64,000 nt of DNA, from NCBI GenBank assembly GCA_029237695.1, contig CM055265.1:220089679-220153678 (forward strand), in the 5' to 3' direction. A program made the position numbers and the translations under genes. Position 1 is the first letter of the stretch; each line of letters starts with the position of its first letter. The notes below the pieces were generated by a model that saw only the letters and a program-made list of their open reading frames with translations, was not told the DNA's origin and ran no database searches. Origin of the DNA: Conchocele bisecta (Eukaryota; Mollusca; Bivalvia; Lucinida; Thyasiridae). Below are positions 45,450 to 56,784 of this stretch, piece by piece.

Positions 45450-46337
45450 CACTACGGGGCGCCATGCAGTGTTAATTATGTGTACAATCAGGTTAATTAT
45501 GTGTACAAAACCAATTTTGTCCAGACAAAATCGAGTGTTGTAACACTCAAAATCACAAAATCCAATTATGTAAAATTCTGATATACAAAATTCATTTTTG
45601 TTATAAAGGATTCAATTTTGTAAGACAGAATTGAGTTTTGTGAACAAAATTCAGTTTTGTGGGACAGAATTCAGTTTTGTCCACAAAGGTCAATTTTGTC
45701 CACAAAAATTAGTTTGCGTAACTGATAGTCTATGTCATCTCTACGTTGATTGGTTGAGATCGGTCTTAGTCCATTTTACTAGATGGTGGAGTACACTTGC
45801 AGGTTTAAATATTTCAATGCGAAAATATAACCCAATATATCAATATTATACCCCGTGTATACGTTTAAACAGTAAGAATACCTTGCAACACTAAGCTACA
45901 AAGCAGCAACAAGTGTGTTTCATCCAGCGTTCTCTGAAACTTACTTCTTCAGACGCCATTTTGGATCGCTGATCGGCGACCGTGACCCATTTCTCCAGTC
46001 CAGTTTCTGACCAATGGTAGTCCTTCTTACATGCGTGTGCCATATTTGGGCAACATAATCGAAACGTATGCAAATACATGTACGTATACGAAACGTATGC
46101 AGAATTGAATTTTGTGACACAGAATTGAATTTGAATTGAATTTTGTGACACAGAATTGAGTTTTGTGGCACAAAAGTGAATTTTGTGACACAGAATTGAG
46201 TTTTGTGCCACAAAAATGAATTTTGTTGACAAAATCAGTATATATTTAATTTTGTTTTGTTTTTGTCAAGTTTATAGGTACAAAAATGAATTTTGTTGAC
46301 AAAATTGAGCCATGTCCCACTTGGCGCCCCGTAGTCA
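45450..46337. mobile_element. MITE with GTCACTACGGGGCGCCA ends and ATTTTGT unit arrays
   Basis: Inverted ends CACTACGGGGCGCCA / TGGCGCCCCGTAGT flank arrays of short AATTTTGTGACACAG-like units, direct on the left (45480-45720) and inverted on the right (46085-46310). About 350 bp of unrelated spacer lies between. Apparent ORFs over the right array (F-V-T-K-F-N-S patterns) follow the repeat. Confidence 0.75.
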
Positions 46338-49300
46338 CAACCACATATATGTTTCATTTCCATAGATAAATCGTTGTTTTCGTAATAACATCAATATTTG
46401 ATCCGGTTTCACATAATAAAATGAAATTTTATTCTTAACTTTTGCTAGTACATGTATTTAATATTATGGAAACAGATATTGTTTTTGCATAGTGGATATA
46501 GTGTAATAGTTTCGCATGTTTTGAGAAACAGACAATTGAGCGTGTGTCTGCCGATATGTGTGTCTGTGCAGTATTGAGCGTATTGCGGTAGTGATGTAAT
46601 AAAGTGGACTCGTGGAATTAGCGGGAACCGGAAAAAAAACATAAGAGCATTACATGTACAATTAATTTTTCATAATTCAACAATAGACGAAAGAATGGTA
46701 CTAGCTTTGAGAATACGAGTACTAGATAGAGAATAGTATGTTAGTGTCGTGAATGGGAAACAATACCTGACAAGGCTTAGGTAACTGGATGGGCGAGGCT
46801 ATCCCGTTTCCGTGCCGAGCTAGATGTTAATAGTTTCCGCGGTGCGCTCAAGCATAGCGGAAAACTGTTGTCTTCAATACACGGAAGTGATGCACGTGCA
46901 GCTAGTAGGACTGGTTGTTATCACGTGGTGTGCGGGCTGTAAGACGTGTATCGTCATTCTTGTGATAGCAGTCACTGCTTTAAACAGGCAATGTTCTATG
47001 ATTAGATATGTAAATGTAATGCATGTTATTGTACATGTACACAGATGTGTGGGTCCCGTGCTTTCTGTAAAGGAGAATGTCCAAGTAACCGTACATTCCT
47101 TGAAAATAATGGAGTCGAGATCGCGATAGCGATCGAGGTCCATTATTTTCAAGGAATGTACGGTTACGCGGATATTTTCCGACTTAAAATACACGTATGA
47201 AGTCACGTTGCTGAAGGACAAAACAAATTTATTCTTTTTATATGCGTCAATAAACAATACGATGAGCGACCTGCACCTAAATTCAACATCAATTACGGAA
47301 AACCTCACGAATATCACGTCATGGTTTATTTTCTGTGTGGGGGCATTGTGCCACCTCACAGGCGTCGTCCATCAGTCGTGTGAGATTATTCAGTCGAAAC
47401 AATTGACCATTCCTTAATTATACACATACAGTGTCTACATGTAATGTTGATCTGGTGATATCCTATACGATAGTCTGTGGTATGGCATAAAGATATATTA
47501 TGCATTACTCATGTGTTCCGTCCAGATCTTGAAATGTCCCAATGGCATGTGTTGAAAAACCAGTTCCATATTTGTGCATGTAGCTTTATCAAACCATGTA
47601 ACAGTGTGGTAGTATACTGAGTAATAAAACAACAGTAACCACTTTATAATGTATTGATCATGAATACTCTGTATCTCTACCTACTCAGGTATATGTACGT
47701 ACGTAGTTGTTGTACACGTGTTGTACATGTATGCACCTTATTTAGCTCAATATACTCGTACATATACATGCTTATTTTCGTCCGGCAAATTAATTTCCAC
47801 ATACAAATAAGAAACTACATGGTATGTCCACAGTGTCCACAGTGTCCACACATGTAGCACGCCATATACCACGTGGTCTCCGAACATAGCCAAACGACGT
47901 TATCCAACGTGACACAATTTCTGACTTTTTTGCATTTTATTTTCTTCAATACATTTAAAAAACTAACTCGAATGTTGATGATGCGTTCACGAAATACTTT
48001 AGTGTATGCGCAATATGATCACATAGGAGGTTGTAAAGTTTTAAATGTCGTTGAAAATCAGAGCCCGTGTATTTCCGATATTCAAGATATTAACATGCTC
48101 TGCATGACCTATATAGATTTGAAAAATAAATGATAACTACTTCTAAAAAGCGACAACAATGTGAACGTGATTGCAAGATTTAGAATAAAGTACAAACATT
48201 GTCGCATTTGTTGCAATATTTTTTATTATACTGCATCATGTCATTATAAGACATTAATCTAAACAAAACAATAAATATCAGTTATTCACTATGACACTAC
48301 ATGTAGGTTTTAAAACCATGTGATCCCACCACATGTCTTTGAAGAGATGGTCAGTATGTTGGCCTCATATGGGTATTTTTGTGGATTTTGGGTAGATTTG
48401 GGTGGATTTCGTTGGTTTTGGGTAATTTACATAGTTTTGTGCAACTACTAATGCTCAATCATTACACACGACAGAAGTCGTCATTTTATACTGTCAAAAT
48501 GTTCAAATAGGAACAAAGGAATGAAACCTTTTTCAATATTTGGCCAATAAACTTTCCAACATGCGTTGCTTTCAGACCGATTATATCATCAATTGTCAAC
48601 CACAAACTCCAAATTCGGGTACTATCGATTTAGGACGCATATATCAATCTGCTGATGCCGATTGAATACGTGACCTGCATTAACTATTCCTACATTCCAT
48701 TTAAGACATTAAAATCCATACAATTGCGAGACTTTCTGGCGAGCCGTCAAAGCGGAGATCACACGCATGGCGCGCCATTTGAATGGATAGCCATTTCCCG
48801 TGATGTGTCAAAATCCACTACGACATCCCCCGTCACGCTATTAATAGATGGCACATGTGTGTCAGCCAATGAACATGGCGCTATAAAGCGGTTAACACGG
48901 CTATGTAACCATATTTCGCTGCTTTGAGAGCTCGACCATGTTTCCGAGAATATTTGACGATTTTCAGACGATATATAAATGTTTGGGATTTGTTTTTATA
49001 GTTATCGGTTAACAAATATATGTAATTGTTGTATTGGTTAAAACGTATGCGGGTAGCAGCTTCGTTTCTCACCTTGTAAATTACCGTACATATACGTGTA
49101 ACTCGCTGGAGGTGTCATAAATTGTATGTTGGTAACAACTATCCCAAACTACGAGATATACCGAAATAACCCTTAAAATACCTAATCGGATGAATTTACG
49201 ATGCTACGTTTATTTTTTCACTGGGTATACATGTGCACGTTTGACATATAGCACGGGTCTTACAAGCTGAATTGGCCGGGCGAGACCGCTCCGCTGTTCA

Positions 49301-49444
49301 TTGGCTGGCTGGAGAAAGGGTCACTCTTCCACGTGGGCAATTCACACGACACACGAACATCTAGTCTTCGTTCAGTTTTTTCGAATTAACTTAAAGCCTT
49401 TTCTTCAGTATTTTGTTCGCATATAATTCATTATAACACGTAAC
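46338..49444. other. Non-coding, one strong hairpin at 47085-47178
   Basis: The hairpin has arms AAGTAACCGTACATTCCTTG AAAATAATGG and an inner TCGAGATCGCGATAGCGATC loop-stem. It explains the long opposing ORFs at 46824-47129 and 46874-47359. Elsewhere only a GTGTCCACA microrepeat (about 47826-47850) and AT-rich sequence are seen. The last ~500 bp before 49445 should hold the promoter of the next gene, but no core element can be fixed by eye. Confidence 0.5.
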
Positions 49445-49746
49445 ATGGAGCATAGTGATTCCTCTAATGGCGGGACTGTCATTACCCATTCTGTGTATAG
49501 CAGTACATGTAATGTGGACGAATACCGAGTTGGGTGTACGGACATTTACTCCGACGAGGAGCTGGATAGTGTGATGTCGACCATCGACGTCTTCAATGAC
49601 ACCATTGTAACGACACAGACCAGTATGCCGACGGCGTCTGACGAGGAGTTGGTGAAGTCATGTGGCGTTGCTGAAGCCGGTGACCTTGATGGGAGATTTA
49701 AAGAACCAATTGACGACACACAAATTAACGAAATTCAAAGTAAAAG
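49445..49746 (+). CDS. First coding exon of a ZMYM/QRICH1 (DUF3504)-like gene
   Basis: ATG at 49445 in context ACGTAACATGG starts a 100-codon acidic, Ser/Thr/Asp-rich segment (YSDEELDSVMSTIDVFNDT, about residues 38-56) without a fold of its own. It ends EIQSKR at AG|GTAAAT, phase 2. The next exon (51746 onward) enters at phase 2 and continues FAESTMATIKWAVTLF, a typical start of the Crypton-derived domain of ZMYM2/3/4, QRICH1 and KIAA1958-type proteins. Many invertebrates have multicopy relatives. Intron 1 holds a foldback element (49850-50668) and a satellite (50890-51640). Confidence 0.6.
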
Positions 49747-49849
49747 GTAAATATAGAGAATAGCCGGTTTCTAGTGTCATTTGACTGATCTGCTCGTTGG
49801 CGCTCCTCTGAACAAGCACATAGTCAATCAAAATCCATGAAACAATCCT

Positions 49850-50668
49850 GAAGCGTTCTTTGTTTACTTTCTACTTCGTCGAGAGTGACCTAATAATTTT
49901 GCTAATACACACTGTGTTAGGTAACGTTATGGTAACAATGTTGTTTCATATTGTAGAATTGTCTCTGTGTAACAATATAGCGAAGTATGAACGTCAACGC
50001 CATGCAAGTGCCTTTCTATATTTTAGTACGCGAAGTGTAAATGCTATTACGCACATTTTTACTGTGTATCGTGGTGTAGCGATATAGTGCAACCTGTTGC
50101 CTATAAAGCGGAAAACGTGCAGCTAGTCCACAATATGTGTCTAGGGATGGTGTAGCTGCATGTTGTTGCGCTTTATAGCATTGTATATGCAGAGTAATGA
50201 AATGGAATTAGAGTTATGTACTCAGAACTAGGTATGGTGCTTTGCTTTGCATATGACTCACGTCCGACCGCCCAAGGTCAAGGTCATTTAGGACTTATAT
50301 TCACTTTGTATGGCTATAATTTGCATGATATAACATTTATAAATACTAAGTATGCCAATATGGCTATTTTAACTAATGTATTCGAAAACTTGTGAAATAT
50401 TTTTAATGGCGGTCATTTTGTTTTGTTATTATTATCAGTATATCGCTATACACCGCGTTCAGCGGTAAACATTTGCGTAATAGCATTTACACTTCACGCA
50501 CAAAAATATAGAAAAAAACCTGCAGGGCGTTGATGTTCATACTGCGCTATATTGTTATTCTACAATATGACACAAACATATTACCATAAACTTACGTAAT
50601 AAAGTGTGTATTAGCAAAATCCTTAGGTCACTCTCCACGAAGTAGAAAGTAAACAGAGAACGCTTCTA
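49850..50668. mobile_element. Foldback element in intron 1
   Basis: Arms of about 235 bp (49850-50086 and 50440-50668) are inverted, beginning GAAGCGTTCTTTGTTTACTT and ending in the complement. The spacer is ~350 bp. ORFs within are side effects. Confidence 0.75.
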
Positions 50669-50889
50669 ACGCACATTTGGAAAGACTACTCTGTCATAAT
50701 GAAATTACATGAAATGAAATGTAATTAGAGTTATGTACTCAGAACTAAGCCATGCTAAGCACGACTAGATTGACTTGGAACTTAACATAATTATATTGTT
50801 CTTAGCCATATTCGATATTTTAATTCTGTAGCCCACCTATGTGTCTTTCAAGTGCAAGGTCAATGTCAAAGTACTTATGTTCATGCCCC

Positions 50890-51640
50890 TTCCGTCACCA
50901 ACCATGTAACTCGTAAAAACCGTACTCGCTACAGAGCTGACATTTGGTACGTAGCTACCTTATGATGAGTACATGCGCACAGTTTATTTACATTTTGTAT
51001 TCGAACCCTGTGTCATGGATTATCTACCCCCCCCCCCCCCTTTCGACTTAGAATTTGACAATTTTGCCTTGCAACTCGTAAAACTTTTAAACCGTACTTT
51101 CAATAGACCTGAAACTTGGTATGTTGCTTCTTTATGATGAGTAGATACGCAAAGTTTATTTTGATTTTTGATTCTATCCCCGGGTCATGGATTATCTCCC
51201 CCATGTCGACTTAGAATTTTCCAATTTTGCCTTGTAACTCGTACAACTTATAAACCGTATTAGCTACAGATCAGAAACTGGTTATTTAGCTTCCGTAATA
51301 TAGTAGATGCGCAAAGTTTATTTTGATTTTAGATTTTAGAAACTTGGCGTGTGCCTTCTCTATGGCGGGCAGATGCGAAAAGTGAATTTCGATTGTTGAT
51401 TTGACCCCAGGTCATGGATTATCTCCCCCTTTTCGACTTAGAATTTCCCATTTTTGCCTTGTACGAAGTAAACGTTTTAACCGTAATAGGTAGGGACTTG
51501 AAACTTGGCGTGTGCGTTCCTCATGGTGTGTAGATGCACAAAGTGAATTTAGATTTTTGATTCGACCCCCGGTCATGGATTATCTCGCCCTTTTCGACTT
51601 AGATCTTTTCAATTTGGCTTTGTAAGGCCCATTTGAGTCT
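50890..51640 (+). repeat. Diverged ~165-bp satellite related to the 163-bp repeat
   Basis: About four and a half units share with the 20805-22250 array the order: TTGCCTTGTAACTCGTAAAAC, CAGATGCGCAAAGT, a GATTTTTGATTCGACCC word and GGTCATGGATTATCTCCCCC. Identity between units here is much lower than in the Helitron-like array, so this is an older copy. One unit contains a C homopolymer (51027-51040). Confidence 0.8.
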
Positions 51641-51745
51641 CTTGTTTGTTAGATTTCCAAGGACTTTACTTGGTGTTATCATAAGGGTACATTTATCTTA
51701 AATAAACGATACAATATATTACTAGCTTGAAACGTGTATTTCCAG

Positions 51746-51954
51746 ATTTGCGGAGAGCACGATGGCGACAATAAAATGGGCCGTGACGTTATTCAAAGAA
51801 TGGAAATCGCAGAGAAATGTTCGAGCCGTTACCTCATCAAGTACTGTCGACATCAGCACAATACCCGTCGATCTGGATCGTATGACAATAGATGAACTAA
51901 ATTACTCCATATCCAGATTTATATGTGAAGTAAAAAAGAATGATGGAAATGATC
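51746..51954 (+). CDS. Second exon of the ZMYM/QRICH1 (DUF3504)-like gene, 3' side cut by a MITE
   Basis: The acceptor GTGTATTTCCAG precedes 51746. The frame (phase 2) reads FAESTMATIKWAVTLFKEW, a linker, then LDRMTIDELNYSISRFICEV and KKNDGND. S-T-x-x-T-x-x-A-V-x-x-F...W and L-x-x-M-x-x-x-E-L-x-x-x-L/I-x-x-F-x-x-E-V-x-K-x-D-G are the conserved N-terminal helices of this tyrosine-recombinase-derived domain. At about 51951 the frame runs into a palindromic MITE (51951-52142) and stops at 51981. No continuation (LYELV-type helix) is found after it, so the gene is probably truncated or nonfunctional here. Confidence 0.65.
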
Positions 51955-52142
51955 TGGGTCTACGGTGGTCGCATATGTCGTAAGATCCCTTTTCTCAGCC
52001 AGTGCCCATTTATGGAATACAATAGTCACTGTAGTTGATGCATAACCACATGACTGTAACTGTGGATCACTTGCTGCCCTGTAGCCTTTATGTAGTTGTA
52101 TGTACCGTACGACATATGCGACCACCATAGACCCAGCTCATC
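51951..52142. mobile_element. Palindromic MITE cutting the DUF3504-like exon
   Basis: Inverted ends GATCTGGGTCTACGGTGGTC GCATATGTCGTA and TACGACATATGCGACCACC ATAGACCCAGCTCATC. The related word GACCAGTGTAGATCC with CCGCACAGTCTGATC is scattered near 22960, 41400-41480, 41590, 45240-45430, 53280, 59470 and 61060-61220, a family of bivalve-type MITE fragments. Confidence 0.7.
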
Positions 52143-53704
52143 CTGTAAATCCGTACCGTCTGATCAGCGCGTATGGTGTTCGCTATTCAGTCACTAAGGT
52201 AGCACACTTTTGTATTGTTCGCTCTCTATTCATGAAGTATCAGTCAAATCAGTTGTCACCTTGTGGGAACCGCTAAAAATAGCAACATGTTTCGTTTGAT
52301 TGGCATTGAATTTACACAGGGATTTCTTAACGGGACAACTATCTTAAATTTTATGATGCGCTATGATGTCTAGAGTCGCTTATAATGCTCAGTAAGAAAA
52401 GGCGAATACATATATGTTTTATTATAATATCTATCTGATCATACTCCATTGAGCCGCCTCGTCAACTGGAAATTAGAAATATAAACACTGTGTTTGAATA
52501 TGTAGTACATGTACCTTCTTATTTTCATTTTTCTCAAACGTTTAGTTTCAAACCACTCCTTATCCCCTCGCCGGTAGACAAGCTGGGGTATAGCGTTAGT
52601 CCATGTACGTACGTTAGTAACACCTTTCATTTTTCAATAACTCGTGAACAGCTTAACCGATTTTGATAATATTGTGTCACAATGTGTGTCTATGGGTAGT
52701 GGTTTGTTTTCCATACGACCCACGTCCGACCGTCCAAGGTCAAGGTCACTAAGGAATTGTGATATTTTATCGTTATTTTTTTAATTATTATCAAGGCTGC
52801 CATCGAGGGGATAAGCTTCGTTTAACGATGCCATTTCTTGTTTTAACCACCACCTCGTGAGTGATGAACTAAATATAATGTTAATAACAAATAAAAGTAT
52901 TCATATAATGTACATGTAATTGACAAACATTGTATTTTCATTTTGCTGATTTTCCTTGCAGAGTTGTAGTTATAATACCCAACATACGAATTACAGTGAG
53001 GGGAATATAGTTATCGTAATTCTGTTCGTCCGACAACTCATCCGTTTGTCATTTCATCCATATTTTTGTCCGACCGTCTATACAATTTGCGTTTACATTT
53101 TCGATAGGATCAGGTATATCTGGGCCGTCGGCTGAAAAAAGGAGACCTTACGACATTTTCAATAATTGGCAATAATTGGAGACAGTTTCTGTTGCACAAT
53201 CACAGTAGGAATATTTCCACTCGTTTTGTTGGTTTCGTTATTGCTACAGTGTACTCCATTGAAGGAATAGCAAATAGTGTAGGCCCCGACCAGACTACGT
53301 CGATGAATAGGCTGATCTGCGGCTACACTGACCGCATTTGTCGCTTTTATCAGCCGGGGGGACATATACGATGAAGTATTATTTATCAGAAAATTTAGAT
53401 GACGGACAAGTATGATGTGCTAGGGCTACACTGTTCGCAAATGTTTCTTGCCAGGTGGTCCACATGTACATGTACATGTACAACCGTACTCTACATGGGT
53501 GTGTTATGGATTCATGTACTTGTACATGTACACAGTTGACTTGTTAAGTGCGGAGTCCCGTGCATGCTTCCACGTAAGTGTGTAACACTTCAGTGACTTT
53601 CAATAGTGACACAACACTCCATTCCCAAGGTGACACAACTCTCCATTCCTGAAAAATAATAGATAGTTATTGAATAGCATGACTTCATATGTGTGTTTTA
53701 ATCC
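52143..53704. other. Non-coding
   Basis: ACATGTACATGTAC simple repeats lie at about 53460-53535. No gene is supported. Sequence becomes visibly GC-richer from about 53730, where the virus-like island starts. Confidence 0.5.
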
Positions 53705-54226
53705 ATATGAAAGTGGTCGCGAACTGTGTTTAAATGGGGCACACGTTCCGAAGGAACTGGCTTCAGAACCACCGTAGCGGGAGCTCCAGCAGTTGCCGCA
53801 GCCGGTTGTCCCGAAAGGAAGTTCCCTCGGAACACCCACGGGGCACCCGAGACTACGAGCCCCGAACAATCAGCTGTTGGACGATCCAGGTCGGTGTCAG
53901 ACCGTCATTGGCCCTCCCCGAAGATTGCGTTGTTCCAACAGTCGGAACGACTATCGGCACGACAGGAACCGCGAATTCCTCTGAATTCACTACAGGTGCA
54001 GCAATCGACGTTTCCTTCGGAAGTTGCATCGACTGTTTGGCCTCTCGAAGCTCGGCGAGTATTTTATCCTGTTTAGCTTTCCGCGCAGCGGCCCCTGCCT
54101 GGCCCGCTGTCTGTTTTTTTTCGGGATTTTATGTCGTTGTGGTGCTGGAAATTGCTCCCACGAAATCACAGGTTGCTTCAGTGGTTCCGATGGTTCCCGC
54201 TTCGTCACTCTCGCAGGCGTCGACAT
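53705..54226 (-). pseudogene. Small basic accessory protein of the virus-like island (broken)
   Basis: From ATG at 54226 the frame reads MSTPARVTKREPSEPLKQP, then a Lys/Arg-rich stretch. Near 54030 the meaningful reading shifts to another frame (QLPKETSIAAPVVNSEEFAV), with a hydrophobic WIVQQLIV segment near 53880, and near 53860 it shifts again. A basic N-terminus, a linker and one hydrophobic segment resemble small DNA-condensing or membrane-anchored virion proteins. The function is unknown. It starts only 14 bp after the end of the upstream gene (54240). Confidence 0.45.
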
Positions 54227-54239
54227 TTTCTGAGCTTGA

Positions 54240-54779
54240 CTATATAGTCCGCGGGCATACGTGTTTAAAATGACAGTGCTTAGCTGTGGTCAACGCAGTT
54301 GTTAGCGGCGCTAAGAACATGTCAAACCTGTGGCAAATTACGCAGCAAGCTGATCTTAGCGCGTGTCCAACAAAGGGGTCAGCCTCGAGGTCGTTGACTA
54401 ATGCCGATTGATTTTGGATTGGCAGAAACATACTCGCCGCTGCTGCGGTAGAGCTGAATGGCTGCTACCCCTATGGTTTTGTCATCATCGCGCCCAGTAG
54501 AGATTCATATCGGGTATACCATTTCTCAGTCTCTGTATCTGGCATGTTATCAACCTGGCCGGCCATGAGACGTCGCCCTAGATTCTGCTCGGCTTTCCCG
54601 CCTACAACCAGTGCGGCGAGCCGTTGGCGCCGCTGCGAAGTCGCAGTTTCTGTCGTGTCAATTGCAAATCCTTCAGAGGAACTCGCGGTTTCAGTTGTCG
54701 GCGCAACAGTCGCAGTTGTTCCAGCTGTCGGCGTGACCTTCTCTTCCAGCAGCCCATCGATAAGTTCGTCGCAGTTCAT
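54240..54779 (-). pseudogene. Conserved unassigned protein of the virus-like island (two nonsense codons)
   Basis: A single frame of 180 codons from ATG 54779: MNCDELIDGLLEEK, a Thr/Ser-rich linker, then RRQRLAALVVGGKAEQNLGR (about residues 50-69), two in-frame TAG codons at 54471-54473 and 54465-54467, and in the same frame DPFVGHALRSACC...LAPLTTALTTAKHCHF to 54240. The two stops are the only damage seen, so the decay is light. No enzyme motif is recognised. Confidence 0.5.
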
Positions 54780-54964
54780 TGTGGCAATCGAAGCTCGTTA
54801 GATCTTAAGCGGTGCTATTCTGACTCGCCTCGTGAGTCTAACTTATTGCCAAGCGCACCACCCGAACATTACGATCACCGTTATGCTCGCAGCAAAGCTT
54901 GCAGCGGAACAACAAATTGATTCCCACATTGTTCAGCAGTTGTTAACAATTGTTCAGCAGTTGT

Positions 54965-55530
54965 TTAAGCTGCGCTTAACACTTTGTAAGCAGTTGGTTG
55001 ATCAGTCTTTAACAGAAGCTTGGTTTGCTTAGTTTCTGAAAGAATCTGCCGAACCTCCAGCCTCTCCTCACGCGTTGGGATAACGTCATTCTCTCGGAGG
55101 CTGTCATCGAAGCAGTCTCGGTCCTTGCATGGAAAGAGGGCGATCCATTTCGTTTGCCCGCGCAGATCATCCTTGAGGACGGCGTTGTACTTCTGAGTGG
55201 AGATCCATACGCTTTGCTCCGCATGCCGGACCGAAAATGCGAGCTCGGAGAGCATGTCCGTCTTTTTGGTCATCGCCGCCTTGGCTGAGCAGTCGTCAAT
55301 CACGTACAATCACGTACAGGGTATGCTCGCCCTGAAATAGTTGGTGGAAGACCCGCAGCCAATCGTGGAGGCGCTCACCTGGGTCAACGACGTAGACCTC
55401 AGTGTCAGCCCAGATCCACGGGCGTTGCTGATAAGTCTTGTTGTGCCGCACAGTGGGACACAGAATCACAATGTGTCGAAAGGCATCGCGGTAGGTGGCC
55501 CTCGAGCAAGTCCAGGATGAATACCTTCGA
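54965..55530 (-). pseudogene. A32/FtsK-type genome-packaging ATPase, N-terminus missing
   Basis: Visible from the 5' side: RDAFRHIVILCPT at about 55450-55490, then VYVVDPGERLHDWLRVFHQL, then the Walker B region LYVIDDCSA near 55290-55320, followed by KKTDMLSELAFSVRHAEQSVW and CKDRDCFDDSLRENDVIPT. hhhh-D-D and the downstream R-H-x-x-Q/S segment match HerA/FtsK-superfamily packaging ATPases that pump viral DNA into preformed capsids. A 10-bp tandem duplication (AATCACGTAC twice on the + strand, about 55294-55315) shifts the frame just before Walker B. The Walker A lysine region is absent: at about 55530 the sequence joins directly to the C-terminus of the capsid-like gene. Confidence 0.6.
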
Positions 55531-56665
55531 TGTTAATATACAGGTACACGTTCAATACGCCAGCTCCGTCCGCCTCTTTGGCTATCTGGATCGTCACACC
55601 CTCCCTCGCGTGTGCAACTCGCCGCCGACTACCGTGGAGTTGGTCGTCGTTGCGGGCTCGCATGTCTAGCCATAGCGCGAACTTAGAAGTCGGGAACTGT
55701 GCGAGAGAGACGTCCGAGAGCTGCAGATATTTGGCCACCAAGGCAACCTCTGGGGCGCGCTTAGAGCCGGCAGCAAACTTCTTTTTGGTCTCGTCCCACT
55801 GCTGATTCGGTCGAAGTCCCTGGCTGTAGAGCTGATTGGGGACTCCCTCAATCGTCACCTCGACCCCTAGCGCGAACCGGCCCTCCTAGAACAGCATCAG
55901 TATGCCTTTCATCGAACGGGCGTGGACGTTGATATTAATATTCCACAATGTGTCCCTTTTGTCTTTCGTCATCTTGCGATGGCGAAGAACTCGGTAAAAT
56001 ATGGCAACACGCCCGGCATACTGGGTTCAAATCAATCGCGGAAGGCCAGGCATCGTTACCATGTCGTACTCCAGAGAAACATTGTCGATCGAATAAGTCG
56101 ATGCCATGTCAGTGGCTATGAGACCCCGGCCATAGTCGTGGAACGTTAGTTCGTATTCGATGTGGTCCGCCAAAGCGCTCTGATAGTATGGCATGTGGCT
56201 CTCCAGCAGCTCAAAGTCTAGTGGGATGTAGAAGCGTTTGCCGTAAGCGGCCGCGATCGCGTTTTCGCTCACGACGTCATCTGCCTTGTCACCAGCCCCG
56301 ATTCTAAGCCTGGTTACGTTCCGATTTCGGCTGGTATCAATACCCTGATAGGCCGCGTTTTCGCGCTCTTGCGCGGTCTTCCACATGTTTTGATAGAAAT
56401 GGTAGACGTCGCTGTCGTCGATCGAGATCACCTCATTACCAGAAATGTTTATCGTGGTCTGCTTGACGATGGCGACGCTCAGGTTCTGAACGACGGTTCG
56501 GTCTGCGTCTGTCGACGTCAGTGAAACAGTGAAAGCGAGGATGACAGTCCCAGGCACAATTACGTCGTTAGCTCCGAGGTTGGGGAAGCGGACCAAGAGC
56601 TGCTGGTTCTGATCGATTGTCTCACGCCTTTTGCCCCGAGGGGCTCCCGTTGTCTGCGGTATGGA
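55530..56665 (-). pseudogene. Candidate double-jelly-roll major capsid protein (two nonsense codons)
   Basis: One frame runs from the SIPQTTGAPRGKRRE region (about 56660) through LLVRFPNLGANDVIVPGT, ISGNEVISIDDSDVYHFY, FYIPLDFELLESHMPYYQSA and a stretch to LPRLI. After a TGA at 56027-56029 it continues in the same frame (TQYAGRVAIFYRVLRHRKMT, LWNININVHARSMKGILMLF). After a TAG near 55887 it resumes EGRFALGVEVTIEGVPNQLY, FALWLDMRARNDDQLHGS and LNVYLYI. Beta-rich segments and position just before a packaging ATPase support a capsid role. The capsid assignment is by pattern, not by structure. The C-terminus is lost in the fusion at 55530. Its start is about 110 bp from the divergent gene at 56785. 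Confidence 0.55.
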
Positions 56666-56784
56666 TCGAGTTTACGCCCGTATTGACTTGAATACATGAT
56701 TATACTTCGTATTAGTGATACTATTGAACCCGCTGGGTTTTCTGTTCAATAGATCAATTGTATCGAAACGATACATTGTTAACG

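Noticed and set aside
45891..46232. Minus ORF with repeated FVTKFNS-like peptides
   Set aside because: Produced by the AATTTTGTGACACAG array of the 45450-46337 MITE.
46824..47359. Long opposing ORFs (101 and 161 aa)
   Set aside because: Both run through the hairpin at 47085-47178 and have no domain. The plus and minus products mirror each other.
53726..54273. Plus-strand ORFs of 116 and 179 aa
   Set aside because: The minus strand carries the start, basic region and compact spacing of the viral-island gene. The plus frames have no such pattern.
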